This document shows positions 14,878-23,361 of a stretch of 28,928 bases of DNA, piece after piece. Each line of letters begins with the position of its first letter. Positions within the stretch are counted from its first letter, which is position 1. The notes under the pieces were generated by a model. The model had not been told where the DNA came from. It searched no databases and worked only from the letters and a program-made list of their open reading frames with translations. A program made the translations under genes and the position numbers. This DNA comes from Planctomycetota bacterium (GTDB taxonomy: Bacteria; Planctomycetota; B15-G4): NCBI GenBank assembly GCA_020638905.1, contig JACKHP010000037.1:1-28928 (forward strand), read 5' to 3'.

Positions 14878-15803
14878 GGCGGCGGCTCCGCGGCTCCGAG
14901 CCGCGCGCGCGCGCGCGCCACGAGCGGCGCGAGCGAGGTGGCCGATGCGCCCGCGTCGACCGCGGCCTGGTAGCTGCGCAGCGCCTCGTCGGGACGTCCG
15001 TCCTGCAGCCACGCGTGGCCGAGCAGCGTGAGCGCGTCGGGACGGCCGCCGTCGAGCACGAGCGCGCGCTGCAGCGCCGAGCGCGCGGCCGGCCACGCAC
15101 CGAGCAGCACCTGCGCGCGGCCGAGGTCGATCCACGCGTCGATGTCCGACGGATCGTCGTCGAGCGCGGAGGCCAGCGCCGGCGCGGCCCAGTCGGCGTG
15201 GTCGCGCAGCATCGCCGCGCGTCCGAGGGTCAGGCGCAGCGCGGGCGGCAAGGCGCGCGGCGCGAACGCGACGGCGCGCGACACGGCCTCGTCGGTGTGC
15301 CCGGTGAGCATGAGCGTCGCGAGCAGGTCGGAGGTGCGTCCGGCGTCGTCTGGCTCCGCGTCGGCGGCCTGGCGCAGCCACGAGAGGGCGTCGTCCACCG
15401 AGCCGCGGGCGAGCTGCGTGAGGCCGAGGGCGCGCGCGAGGCGTGCGTCCTGCGGATGGTGCTGCGCGGCGCGTTCGAGCACGGCCTGGGCGTCGCCGAG
15501 CCGTTCGAGCGCGTGATACGCGCGGGCCGCGCCGAGCGCCGCGTCGACGTCGTCGGGCGTGTCGGCGAGCACCTGCGTCCAGGCGTCGAGCGACTCGCCC
15601 CAGCGACCCTGCGACTCCTCGAGCGAGGCGCGCGCGCGGGCGTCGAGGGCCGCGTGGTGCGCCGGCGACGCCAGGTCGGGGGGCATGCCCTGGTTCGCCA
15701 GCGCCCAGTCGATGCGCGACGGACGACGTCCCTCGCCGTCGACGGCCACGCAGGCCGCGACGAGCGGGAGCAGCAGGATCAGGGCGGGCAGGGTGCGTGG
15801 CAT
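14874..15803 (-). CDS. TPR-repeat lipoprotein of the pilus operon
   Basis: The protein has 309 residues. A lipobox (LLLPLVAAC, Cys18) predicts an outer-membrane or periplasmic lipoprotein. From about residue 55 onward it is a run of tetratricopeptide repeats (WGESLDAWTQVLADTPDDVDAALGAARAYHAL; DAQAVLERAAQHHPQDARLARALG; AARSALQRALVLDGGRPDALTLLGHAWL). Its stop overlaps the next prepilin start, and its own ATG comes directly after the secretin stop. That location, with lipid anchor and TPRs, fits a secretin pilotin or assembly factor like PilF/PilW/Tgl. The analogy is inferred from context. Confidence 0.8.
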   Translation of the reverse strand: MPRTLPALILLLPLVAACVAVDGEGRRPSRIDWALANQGMPPDLASPAHHAALDARARASLEESQGRWGESLDAWTQVLADTPDDVDAALGAARAYHALERLGDAQAVLERAAQHHPQDARLARALGLTQLARGSVDDALSWLRQAADAEPDDAGRTSDLLATLMLTGHTDEAVSRAVAFAPRALPPALRLTLGRAAMLRDHADWAAPALASALDDDPSDIDAWIDLGRAQVLLGAWPAARSALQRALVLDGGRPDALTLLGHAWLQDGRPDEALRSYQAAVDAGASATSLAPLVARARARLGAAEPPP

Positions 15804-17588
15804 CTATCCCTCGTCGTCCTCGGCCAGGACCTTCTGGAGGATGAGGTCGTCGACGGCGCCGCCGTCCTCGCCGGGCAGTGCTTCCTGCCAGACGTCGTCG
15901 CGCAGGTCGGTCGAACCGGCGTCGTCGGTGCGCAGGTCGTCGGCCGCGTCGAGCATGAGCGCCGCGCTGCCGAAGCGCTTGCCCGCCAGCAGGTCCTTGG
16001 CGGCCACGAGCAGCGAGTCGTGCAGGCGGTCCTTGTCGATCCACGTGGCCGAGAGCGGGACGGAGCCGTCCTTCACGTCGCCGGCGGTCTGCGGCATGCC
16101 CTGTCCGATGAGGTCGATGATCGTGGGCGTGAGCACCACGATGACCTCCTCGCGCACGCTCACGTCGCTCGTGCCGCGGAAGAAGCGTCCCAGGAACCAC
16201 AGGTCGCCGAGCAGCGGCACCTTGGTCTCGATCGTCTTCTGCCGCTCGCGGAAGAGGCCGCCGATCACGATCGTGTCGCCGCTGCGCACGAGCACGTTCG
16301 TGGTCACCTCGGCGGTCTCCTTGTACGGCAGGCCGGCCGGGTTGAGTCCGCCGTCGCTGTCCTCCGGGTGGATCTCGAGCCGCACGTAGCCGTTGCGTCC
16401 GATGAACGGACGGAACACGAGCCGCGTGCCGGTCTCCAGGAACTCGACCGACTGCGAGGTGGACGTCTGCGTGGTCGTCGTCGTGATGAAGCCGTCGCGG
16501 CGTCCGAGCAGGATCTCGCCGCGCTGCTTGTTGAGCGTGAGCACCTTCGGGCTGGCGAGCACGTTCGTGTTCGTGACCTGCCGCAGCGCGCGCAGGAAGA
16601 ATCCCAGCGGCCCGAGCAGGAAGCCCACGTTGATGCCGCCGGTCGAGAGCTGGGACGCCGTGTGCGACTCCGCGACCTGGAATCCCGTGGTGAGCTGGTC
16701 GGAGGTGAACTGTCCCGTCGAGAGGCCCTCGACCGAGGCCGACGCGTTCGTCACGTCGTACGTCAGGCCGAGCAGCGCAGAGAGCTGGCCGCCCTGCTCC
16801 TCCGAGTCGATCAGCTGCGCGGTCAGGATCGTGGCCTCGATGAGCACCTGGAGCGGCGCGGCGTCGACGACCTCGATGAGCTCCTTCACGGCGGCCTGCA
16901 CGTCGGGCAGGTCCTTCACGATGACCACGTCCTGGCTCGCGTAGGTGTCGCCGCCGGCCTCCTCGGGCGTCGAGACGATGCCCTGGTCGGAGGTCTTCGT
17001 CCCGGCCACCGCACCCGAGAGCGAGAGCATCGGCTGGATCATCTCGACCAGGTCCTCGGCGCGCGCGTGCTCGAGCCGGTAGATGACGGTCTCGACCTGC
17101 GCCGGCTTGACGTAGATGTACGGGCCCTCCTCGTACGAGACGAGGTTCGACGAGCGGCAGATGACGTCGATCGCCTCCTTCGGCGTGACGTCGTAGAGGT
17201 CGCCCGAGAAGCGCGCCTCGAGGCCCGGCTCGACGACGATGTTCTTGCGCAGCAGCAGGCGCAGCTGGCCGAAGGCCTCGGCCACGTCGATGTTGCGCGC
17301 GTGGAACTCGAGCAGCCCCGGCGAGGGCTGGACGAAGCCCGTGTTCTCGCCTTCGCCGATGGGCGTCGCCGGCGGCAGTGCGGCGGGTTCGCTCGACGGT
17401 CCCTTCTTGCCTTCGGCGTCGCCTGCCTTCGCGCCGGCCTCGCCGGGGGGCTGGCCGGCCTTCTCGGTCAGCTCGCGCAGCAGCGCCAGCGGGTCGGACG
17501 CGTCGAGCGAGGCCTGTGCCGCGACCCGCACGGTCCCCGCGAGGGACAGCAGCAGCGCGACGACGAGCAGCCGGGACGGGCGCATCAT
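15804..17588 (-). CDS. Secretin, outer-membrane channel of a type IV pilus/type II secretion-like system
   Basis: The protein has 594 residues. A signal peptide ends near residue 24. An unusual low-complexity Ala/Gly/Glu/Pro linker spans about 40-90. Residues 93-162 are an STN/N0-like domain (FHARNIDVAEAFGQLRLLL). Residues 165-265 are an N1/KH-like domain. The secretin beta-domain runs to about residue 493, with the signature VPLLGDLWFLGRFFRG followed by EEVIVVLTPTII. About 100 residues follow the beta-domain (DRLHDSLLVAAKDLLAGKRF..., ending very acidic), longer than the usual S-domain. The protein has one N1 repeat, closer to PilQ/MshL than to GspD. ATGA overlap with the PilC gene couples translation. 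It forms the outer-membrane gate for the fibre or substrate. Confidence 0.92.
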   Translation of the reverse strand: MMRPSRLLVVALLLSLAGTVRVAAQASLDASDPLALLRELTEKAGQPPGEAGAKAGDAEGKKGPSSEPAALPPATPIGEGENTGFVQPSPGLLEFHARNIDVAEAFGQLRLLLRKNIVVEPGLEARFSGDLYDVTPKEAIDVICRSSNLVSYEEGPYIYVKPAQVETVIYRLEHARAEDLVEMIQPMLSLSGAVAGTKTSDQGIVSTPEEAGGDTYASQDVVIVKDLPDVQAAVKELIEVVDAAPLQVLIEATILTAQLIDSEEQGGQLSALLGLTYDVTNASASVEGLSTGQFTSDQLTTGFQVAESHTASQLSTGGINVGFLLGPLGFFLRALRQVTNTNVLASPKVLTLNKQRGEILLGRRDGFITTTTTQTSTSQSVEFLETGTRLVFRPFIGRNGYVRLEIHPEDSDGGLNPAGLPYKETAEVTTNVLVRSGDTIVIGGLFRERQKTIETKVPLLGDLWFLGRFFRGTSDVSVREEVIVVLTPTIIDLIGQGMPQTAGDVKDGSVPLSATWIDKDRLHDSLLVAAKDLLAGKRFGSAALMLDAADDLRTDDAGSTDLRDDVWQEALPGEDGGAVDDLILQKVLAEDDEG

Positions 17589-18688
17589 CCGATCCCCGAG
17601 GCCATCGAGAACATCGGCATGTACACCGAGAACAGGATGCCGGCGACGGCCACGCCCATGAACAGCACCACGAACATCTCGATCGCGCCGGTGACGCGCT
17701 CGAGCACGGTGGAGATCCGTCCGCGGTAGAACTTGTCGACCTCGTCCATGACCTCGGGCAGGGTGCCGCTCTGCTCCCCGATGGTGACCATGCTGGTCAG
17801 GAACGACGTGAACAGGCCCGTGTCCTTGATCGCGTCGGAGAGCGTGCCGCCGCGTCCGACGTAGCGCACCACGTGGCCCATCGCCTCGCGGTAGACCGTG
17901 CTCGTGGCGTAGACGCCCTTGAGGCAGTCGATCGTGTCGAGCAGCGGGACGCCCGCGCGCTGCAGCATCGCGATGTTGTTCGCGAACTTCTGCATCGAGA
18001 CCTCGACCGTGATGTCGCCGATCATCGGCAGGCACAGCGCGAGACGGTCGCGCAGGTCGCGTCCCGCGGGCGTCTTCAGGAACGCGCGCAGTCCGAGCAC
18101 GACGGCCACCAGCCCGCCGAAGAGCTTGCCGAAGTGCGCCGTCAGGAAGTGCGAGATGGCCAGCACGTACTGCGTGATGGCCGGCAGCTCCTTGTCCATC
18201 TGCGCGAACATCTCGGCGAACGTCGGCACGACCTTGACGAGCATGACGACCAGCGCCGACGTCGCCACGACCGAGAGGATGGTCGGGTAGATCATCGCGC
18301 TCACGAGCTTGGCGCGCATCTCGTTCGAGGCGCGCACCTGCTCGGTGAGCTTGTCGAGCACCTCGTCGAGCTTCCCCGAGGCCTCGCCGCTCTTGACGAT
18401 CTCGATCCAGTCGGGCTTGAAGACCTTGGGATGGTCGGCGAACGCCTCCCAGAGCGTCGCGCCCGACTCGATGCGGCGCGCGGCGGACGCGACGAGCGCC
18501 TTCATGCCGGTGCTCTGGCTCTGGTCGCCGGCGATGGCCAGTGCCTCGTAGATCGGGATGCCCGCCCGGAACAGGGTCGAGAGCATGTGGAAGAACGAGA
18601 GCAGGTCGGCCGACTGCACCTTGGGGTGCAGCTTGGTCGTGAGCCTGGGCTTCAGGAAGCCGACGGAGGCCGTGCGTGCGAGCGGCAT
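17585..18688 (-). CDS. Inner-membrane platform protein, PilC/GspF family
   Basis: The protein has 367 residues and the two-fold repeated T2SSF domain. Repeat one contains FFHMLSTLFRAGIPIYEALAI and WIEIVKSGEASGKLDEVLDKL. Repeat two contains KFANNIAMLQRAGVPLLDTI and MVTIGEQSGTLPEVMDEVDKF. Hydrophobic spans are near ILSVVATSALVVMLVKVVP, LFGGLVAVVLGLRAFL, and the C-terminal MFVVLFMGVAVAGILFSVYM. It is slightly shorter than typical (about 400) because the N-terminal extension is reduced. The protein connects the ATPase below to the pilin-polymerising site. It lies 3 bases after the ATPase gene and overlaps the secretin start by 4 bases. Confidence 0.92.
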   Translation of the reverse strand: MPLARTASVGFLKPRLTTKLHPKVQSADLLSFFHMLSTLFRAGIPIYEALAIAGDQSQSTGMKALVASAARRIESGATLWEAFADHPKVFKPDWIEIVKSGEASGKLDEVLDKLTEQVRASNEMRAKLVSAMIYPTILSVVATSALVVMLVKVVPTFAEMFAQMDKELPAITQYVLAISHFLTAHFGKLFGGLVAVVLGLRAFLKTPAGRDLRDRLALCLPMIGDITVEVSMQKFANNIAMLQRAGVPLLDTIDCLKGVYATSTVYREAMGHVVRYVGRGGTLSDAIKDTGLFTSFLTSMVTIGEQSGTLPEVMDEVDKFYRGRISTVLERVTGAIEMFVVLFMGVAVAGILFSVYMPMFSMASGIG

Positions 18689-18691
18689 CGG

Positions 18692-20482
18692 TCAGCTCTC
18701 CACCCGGATGTACTCGGCGACCTCTTCGAGACCGATCACGCCCGCGGTCACCTTGCGGCGGATGTCGTCCTCGAGGAAGAGCTGGCCCTCGGCGCGCGCG
18801 GCGCGCTTGAGCTCCGACTGGTCGGCACCCTTGGCGATCAGGTCCGAGAGCGTGCTCCCGACGGGGATCACCTCGTAGAGGCCGACGCGTCCCTTGCAGC
18901 CCGTCCCGCGGCAGCGTTCGCAGCTGCTGCCGGTCACGGCGCGGAAGATCTCGATCTCGCCCTCGAGGCCGTAGCGCGCGGCCACGTCGCCCGGCAGGCG
19001 GTAGCCCTCCTTGCAGTCCGGGCACAGGCGGCGTCCGAGGCGCTGTGCCTCGACGAGACGCAGCGCCGGTCCGAGCAGGAAGGGCTCGACGCCCATGTCG
19101 ACGAGGCGGTTCACGACCTGCAGCGCCGAGTTCGTGTGCAGGGTCGAGAGCACGAGGTGGCCGGTGAGCGCGGCGCGCATGCAGATCTGCGCCGTCTCGG
19201 TGTCGCGCACCTCTCCGACCATGATCTTGTCGGGGTCCTGGCGCAGGAAGGCGCGCAGCGCGCTCGCGAAGTCGAGTCCCACCGAGCTCTTCACGTGCAC
19301 CTGGTTGAGGCCGTGGAAGCGGTACTCGACCGGGTCCTCGACCGTGACGATGTTGTCCTCGGGGTTGTTGATCATCTTCAGGCAGGTGTAGAGCGTCGTG
19401 CTCTTGCCCGAACCCGTGGGGCCCGTCACGAACATCAGGCCGTTGTGCGAGTTGGCCGCCTGGATGAAGTCCTCGGCCTGCTTGGGCGTGAAGCCCAGCG
19501 GCGTCAGGTCGTCCGGGATCGACTCCTTCTCGAGCAGGCGGATGCAGACCTTCTCGCTGTAGACCGTGGGCACGGTGTTCACGCGCAGGTCGACGCGCTT
19601 GTCGAGGTGTCGCACCGAGATCGCGCCGTCCTGGGGGATGCGCTTCTCGGCGATGTCCATCTTGGCCAGGATCTTGAGACGCGACACGATCGCCTGGAAC
19701 ACGCCGCGCGGGGGCGCCGGGATCTCGAGCAGCCGGCCGTCGACGCGGAACCGGATGCGCACGCCCGACTCGTAGCCCTCGACGTGGATGTCGCTGGCGC
19801 CGTCGTCGATGGCGCGCGCGAGCATCTGGTTCACGTAGCGCAGGACCTGGCTCTCCTTGCTCACCGGGATCGAGCGCTGCAGGTCGACCACGTTGACGCT
19901 GTCGGACTCCTCCTCGACGACGTCGCTCGTGTTCTCGCGCGCGATCTCGGCCACCGCGTCGCGGCTGCCGAAGACCTGGCGGCTCAGCTCGTGCACGAGG
20001 GAGACCGGCGCGGCCGTCGCCGAGACGACGCAGCCGGCGCGCATGCGCGCCTCCTCGATGCCCTTGAAGTGGCTCGGGTTGATGCACGCGAGGACGGCCT
20101 TGTCGCCGCGCACGGCGACCGGCATGAGCAGGTTCTTGCGACAGGTCGGCTCGCCGATGCGCTCGGCCAGGTCGCGGACCGTGTCGACGACCCACTCGAT
20201 CGGACCGATGTCGCGGCGCGCGCCGTCGGGTCGCACCTCGACCACGATGTCCTTGCCGTCGCGCTCCTCGAGGGTCACCCGCTGCACCGAGAGGTGCTCG
20301 GCGTGCAGCCTGGCGACCGTCTCCTCGTCGAGGATGCCGGCACCGACGAGCGCCTCCTCGGCCGTGTTGAGGAAGCGCCGACGCGTCCTCGTCAACTCGG
20401 CCTTCTGGGCCGGCGAGAGCATGTCGTGCTCTTCGAGCAGCCGCAGGATGAGCGGGTTGTCGTTGATGACCTCGAACGTCAA
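18692..20482 (-). CDS. Assembly ATPase, PilB/GspE family
   Basis: The protein has 596 residues. N-terminal MshEN/GspE-N modules occupy residues 1-200. The N2 domain (RYVNQMLARAIDDGASDIHVEGY) is followed by Walker A GPTGSGKS at 354-361, an Asp box (VEDPVEYRF), Walker B KIMVGEVRD at 419-427, and a His box (TGHLVLSTLHTNSA). The zinc-binding tetracysteine (Cys487, 490, 521, 524) of extension ATPases is intact. It powers pilin polymerisation at the inner-membrane base. The start is a TTG at 20482 with a strong GGAGG site 6 bases upstream. It could serve either a type IV pilus or a type II secretion system; the protein alone cannot decide. Confidence 0.95.
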   Translation of the reverse strand: MTFEVINDNPLILRLLEEHDMLSPAQKAELTRTRRRFLNTAEEALVGAGILDEETVARLHAEHLSVQRVTLEERDGKDIVVEVRPDGARRDIGPIEWVVDTVRDLAERIGEPTCRKNLLMPVAVRGDKAVLACINPSHFKGIEEARMRAGCVVSATAAPVSLVHELSRQVFGSRDAVAEIARENTSDVVEEESDSVNVVDLQRSIPVSKESQVLRYVNQMLARAIDDGASDIHVEGYESGVRIRFRVDGRLLEIPAPPRGVFQAIVSRLKILAKMDIAEKRIPQDGAISVRHLDKRVDLRVNTVPTVYSEKVCIRLLEKESIPDDLTPLGFTPKQAEDFIQAANSHNGLMFVTGPTGSGKSTTLYTCLKMINNPEDNIVTVEDPVEYRFHGLNQVHVKSSVGLDFASALRAFLRQDPDKIMVGEVRDTETAQICMRAALTGHLVLSTLHTNSALQVVNRLVDMGVEPFLLGPALRLVEAQRLGRRLCPDCKEGYRLPGDVAARYGLEGEIEIFRAVTGSSCERCRGTGCKGRVGLYEVIPVGSTLSDLIAKGADQSELKRAARAEGQLFLEDDIRRKVTAGVIGLEEVAEYIRVES

Positions 20483-20497
20483 GACGGTCCTCCGGGC

Positions 20498-21109
20498 TCA
20501 GTCGGGCGGCGCCGCGTCGGACCCTGGTTCGGTCTTCGCGTCCGGCGGGATCGGGGCCTCGGCGTCGTCCGCCGACGCGTCCTCATCGGCCACGAGAGGG
20601 ATCGGGCCGATGAAAATCGCCCGCGTCCCGCGCATGTCGAGCAGGTGGTAGGTGCCGCGGTGCTCGACGAGGGCCGCCGGGCCTTCGATGGCCAGCAGCC
20701 GCGGGGGGCTGTCCGGGTCGAGCCCCGGGACGTCCTGGCCCACGTTCACCGTGTGCCCGCTGATGTTCGCCGTCCCCATGCCCTGGCCGAAGTCGACCAC
20801 CGAGTTCAGCCGCAGCTCGAACGGCACCGTGGTCGGGACGACCTGCGGGGCGACGTAGTCCTCCTCGATGTCGGCCCACGGGTCGACGGCCGTGCTCGTC
20901 GGGGCCAGGCGGAACGGCTCCCGGACCGAGTCCTCGAGGAAGGCGTCCACCTCGTCCTGGAGCTGGATCGGCAGGATCTCGAGGTGGTCCTCGGCGAAGC
21001 CTCCGTCGTCGGCGAGGCTCACCGGCTCGCCTTCGAGCGTGCCCACGGTGAGCCACGCCAGCAGCGTGATGCACAGCAGCACCGACCAGCGTCGGAGGAG
21101 GTCGATCAC
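20498..21109 (-). CDS. Bitopic periplasmic protein in the PilP/GspC position
   Basis: The protein has 203 residues. The GTG start overlaps the preceding stop by 4 bases. One membrane span follows six residues (RRWSVLLCITLLAWLTVGTL), then a periplasmic domain. Its middle contains a short beta-rich core (VPFELRLNSVVDF; RLLAIEGPAALVEHRGTYHLLDM; AIFIGPIPLV) that could be a PilP/GspC homology-region-like fold. The C-terminal 30 residues are acidic and disordered. Sequence similarity to PilP or GspC is not evident. The role as link between inner-membrane ring and secretin is inferred from gene order (after PilO-like, before PilB) and topology. Confidence 0.7.
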   Translation of the reverse strand: MIDLLRRWSVLLCITLLAWLTVGTLEGEPVSLADDGGFAEDHLEILPIQLQDEVDAFLEDSVREPFRLAPTSTAVDPWADIEEDYVAPQVVPTTVPFELRLNSVVDFGQGMGTANISGHTVNVGQDVPGLDPDSPPRLLAIEGPAALVEHRGTYHLLDMRGTRAIFIGPIPLVADEDASADDAEAPIPPDAKTEPGSDAAPPD

Positions 21110-21696
21110 CCGTCGTCCCCCGTCGCTCCGGCGTCGTCCGCGGTCTCGCCCTCGAGCACCAGCGCGTGCAGCGCGCACTCGATCTGCAGCCGTTCACCGC
21201 CCGACGAGGCCTGGAGCGTGATCTGCTCGATGCGCAGCGGTCGGCTGCCGACCTCGACGCTCCGCACGAAGTCGAGCACCTGGGCGTAGTTGTCGGCCGT
21301 CGCGACGAGTTCGACGGTGAGCGTCACGAAGGGCTCGAGCGCCTGGCGGCGGATGGGCTCCATCGTGTCGAGGCTCAGGCCCGAGTTCTGCACGAGGCCG
21401 AGGATGTAGGCCTGCCAGCCCACGTCGTCGGCCGGCGCGGTGAGACGCGGCCCGTACACGTGACGCTGGTTCAGGACCATGAGCACGTCGGTGGCCATCG
21501 CCTGCTTCTCGGCGGCGAGCACCTTCTGCGCGCGCAGCGACTCGAGCGTCGAGCCGAACGGCATGATCAGCCCGAAGTAGCCGACCAGCAGGGCTGTGAT
21601 CGCCAGCACGACGCGCATGCGCGCCGGGTCGCGGCGGGCGCCGGCGAGGAAGCGACGGATCGCCTCGACCTGCTTGGGATCGATCTCGAGGCCCAT
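21106..21696 (-). CDS. PilO/GspM-like inner-membrane alignment protein
   Basis: The protein has 196 residues. A cytoplasmic N-terminus of about 26 residues is followed by a single span (MRVVLAITALLVGYFGLIMPF), a coiled-coil region (LESLRAQKVLAAEKQAMATDVL), and a periplasmic ferredoxin-like domain. The last has the hallmark VTLTVELVATADNYAQVLDFV RSVEV, then RIEQITLQ. This is the architecture of PilO/GspM, which dimerises with PilN/GspL. The gene begins 6 bases after the PilM-PilN fusion and its stop overlaps the PilP/GspC-like gene by 4 bases. The acidic tail is not diagnostic. Family fit is good. Confidence 0.82.
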   Translation of the reverse strand: MGLEIDPKQVEAIRRFLAGARRDPARMRVVLAITALLVGYFGLIMPFGSTLESLRAQKVLAAEKQAMATDVLMVLNQRHVYGPRLTAPADDVGWQAYILGLVQNSGLSLDTMEPIRRQALEPFVTLTVELVATADNYAQVLDFVRSVEVGSRPLRIEQITLQASSGGERLQIECALHALVLEGETADDAGATGDDG

Positions 21697-21702
21697 GCCG
21701 GA

Positions 21703-23205
21703 TCACTCCCTCGAGGGCAGCGCGAGGAGCGTGATCTTCGCCAGACGGCGGCCCTTCGAACCCTCGACGAGCTGGATGTCCGAACCGCCGACCTTCGGGA
21801 AGTGCGCTTCGAACGGCTCGCGCTGCAATGCCTCGGCGATGCGCGCCGCTTCGGGCGGCGTCGTCTCGTTCGGTGCGAGGATCGCCTCGGCCGAGAGCAG
21901 CAGGCTGCGGGTGTTGCGGCGGCTGCTGCCGTCGTCGGTCGGGTAGACGACCTCGTCGTGGGCCTCGAGGAGCTCGAGCCGGGTGTCCTTCGAGAGGATC
22001 CCCGGCAGGGCGTGCAGGATGCTCCACCACGGGACGCGGTTCACGAGGTAGGCGTGCGCGGTGCGCGACTCGTAGACCATCCGGTCGCGCTGGTCGGCGA
22101 GCTCGGCCGGCTGGATGTCGGCGGCGGTCGTGGCCTCCACGACCTCGACCTCCAGCGCCGAGACGTTCGTCTCGAGCTGGGACACCTCGCCGTTCAGGTA
22201 GAAGAACTCGGCGGCGAGCGTGACGAGCAGGGAGGCGGCCGTCGCGTACGGGAACGACGCCGCCATGCTGCGCTCGGGGTGCATGTCCTTGAGCAGGTCG
22301 GTCCCGTGGCCGGACGACTTCGCCGCGCGCGCCAGGAGCTCGGCGCTGAGTCCCGCGTCGTGCACCATCGCCGGCGCGATCACCACCGGACAGCACAGCG
22401 CGCTCCCCAGGTGATCGGCCATGCCCGTGTCGATCGTGCCGTCGGCCGCGTCCGGCCCGGCGTGCAGGATCGCCCCGGAGATGTCGGTGATCGAGAGGTC
22501 CTCGGCGGCGTGGCTGAGCAGGCCGAGCACGGCGGTCTCGATCTCCCAGGGGTCCTCGCCCGGGCGGAACTCGATCAGCCGCCAGGTCACGACCTCGTCG
22601 CGATGGACGAGCAGCACGATCCCGTCGGGGTCGCCCGGCAGGATGCGCACGTGGTTCACCCAGCGTCGGGGCGCCTTCTTGAGGCGACGCGCCGCGCGGA
22701 AGACGAGGTCGGGCGTGGGCACGAGCTGCACGCCGCGGCGCTCGGCGGCCTGCAGGCCGAGCTGCAGCTGGTCGGCGACGTGACGCGGACATCCGACGGT
22801 GCGCGTCGACGGCGTCCCGCCGATCTTGAGCGTCGAGCGCCCGGCGGCGAAGCCGTTCGGCTCGCCCAGGTGCTTCGACAGCACGTCGCTCGCGCTCGGT
22901 CCGTCGCGTGTCGGCGTGCTCTGCTCGACGAGGACGTACAGCCAGCGCGGGTCGATGCCGATCGTGGCGTTCGCGCCGACCGTCCCGTCGGAGAGCAGGC
23001 GCGCGAGCGGCGTCGCGATGTCACCGTCGTCGATCGGCAGGCTGAGCGACTCGGGCTGTCCGCGTCCGAGCGTCGTGACGACGATCTGGTCGCGGGTCAG
23101 GAAGATCCCGCTCTGGCCACGCACCCTGGCCTTCTTGGGCGCGGCGGCTTCGGCTTCGTCCGGATCGCTCATGGCGAGGGAGCCCAGCGGATCTTCGGCA
23201 TGCAA
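21703..23205 (-). CDS. PilM-PilN fusion (GspL-like) inner-membrane protein
   Basis: The protein has 500 residues. Residues 30-300 look like a divergent actin-like PilM domain (GIFLTRDQIVVTTLG; IGIDPRWLYVLVEQ; GIVLLVHRDEVVTWRL; SITDISGAILHAGP). A single span (FPYATAASLLVTLAAEFFY, about 319-337) is followed by a coiled coil (LNGEVSQLETNVSALEVEVVEA) and a PilN/GspL-type periplasmic domain (VPWWSILHALPGILSKDTRLELLEA...). Such fusions resemble GspL, where both parts are one chain. It bridges the cytoplasmic ATPase and the PilO-like partner. The ATG at 23205 is used here; an ATG at 23172 is equally possible because neither has a strong ribosome site. Confidence 0.84.
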   Translation of the reverse strand: MHAEDPLGSLAMSDPDEAEAAAPKKARVRGQSGIFLTRDQIVVTTLGRGQPESLSLPIDDGDIATPLARLLSDGTVGANATIGIDPRWLYVLVEQSTPTRDGPSASDVLSKHLGEPNGFAAGRSTLKIGGTPSTRTVGCPRHVADQLQLGLQAAERRGVQLVPTPDLVFRAARRLKKAPRRWVNHVRILPGDPDGIVLLVHRDEVVTWRLIEFRPGEDPWEIETAVLGLLSHAAEDLSITDISGAILHAGPDAADGTIDTGMADHLGSALCCPVVIAPAMVHDAGLSAELLARAAKSSGHGTDLLKDMHPERSMAASFPYATAASLLVTLAAEFFYLNGEVSQLETNVSALEVEVVEATTAADIQPAELADQRDRMVYESRTAHAYLVNRVPWWSILHALPGILSKDTRLELLEAHDEVVYPTDDGSSRRNTRSLLLSAEAILAPNETTPPEAARIAEALQREPFEAHFPKVGGSDIQLVEGSKGRRLAKITLLALPSRE

Positions 23206-23285
23206 CGGCAGGAACTCCCGCGTGCGAGGAGCGCGCTCGGGGCGCGTGGTCGTCGCACGGGGAGTCGACCACCCGGAGGAGGTCG

Positions 23286-23315
23286 CTCCGTGAGGCCGGC
23301 ACCGGCCTCACGGAG
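23286..23315. terminator. Perfect 14-bp-arm inverted repeat between the pilin gene and the assembly genes
   Basis: CTCCGTGAGGCCGG (23286-23299) and its exact reverse complement (23302-23315) are separated by two bases. In RNA this gives about 13 bp closed by a GCAC loop. It lies 19 bases after the pilin stop and 80 bases before the PilM-PilN start. There is no T-tract, so it may be a partial terminator or a 3'-end stabiliser that lets the pilin be made in excess of the machinery. Confidence 0.7.
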
Positions 23316-23333
23316 TCAGGTCAGACGAACCGC

Positions 23334-23361
23334 ATCAGGTCTGACGCGGGTTGATCTCGTC
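23334..23361. repeat. Inverted repeat, arm 1 (3' end of pilin copy 1)
   Basis: This 28-base stretch is the exact reverse complement of 26821-26848. It encodes the last residues of the pilin and extends one base beyond the stop codon. It is the longest identical run I found between the two pilin genes. Confidence 0.75.

Noticed and set aside
14133..17729. Second long plus-strand open frame opposite the prepilin, TPR and secretin genes
   Set aside because: Same reason: low-complexity translation, no ribosome site, and fully overlapped by genes with clear signal peptides and family motifs.
17378..21289. Very long open frame on the plus strand opposite the secretin, PilC, PilB and PilO genes
   Set aside because: It is the antisense shadow of well-supported pilus genes. 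The translation is rich in Arg, Asp, His and Val repeats with no domain, a result of high GC at third positions.
23286..23315. Inverted repeat as an insertion-sequence end or attachment site
   Set aside because: There is no transposase or integrase, no second copy in the window and no target duplication. Position after a pilin stop fits an RNA stem better.
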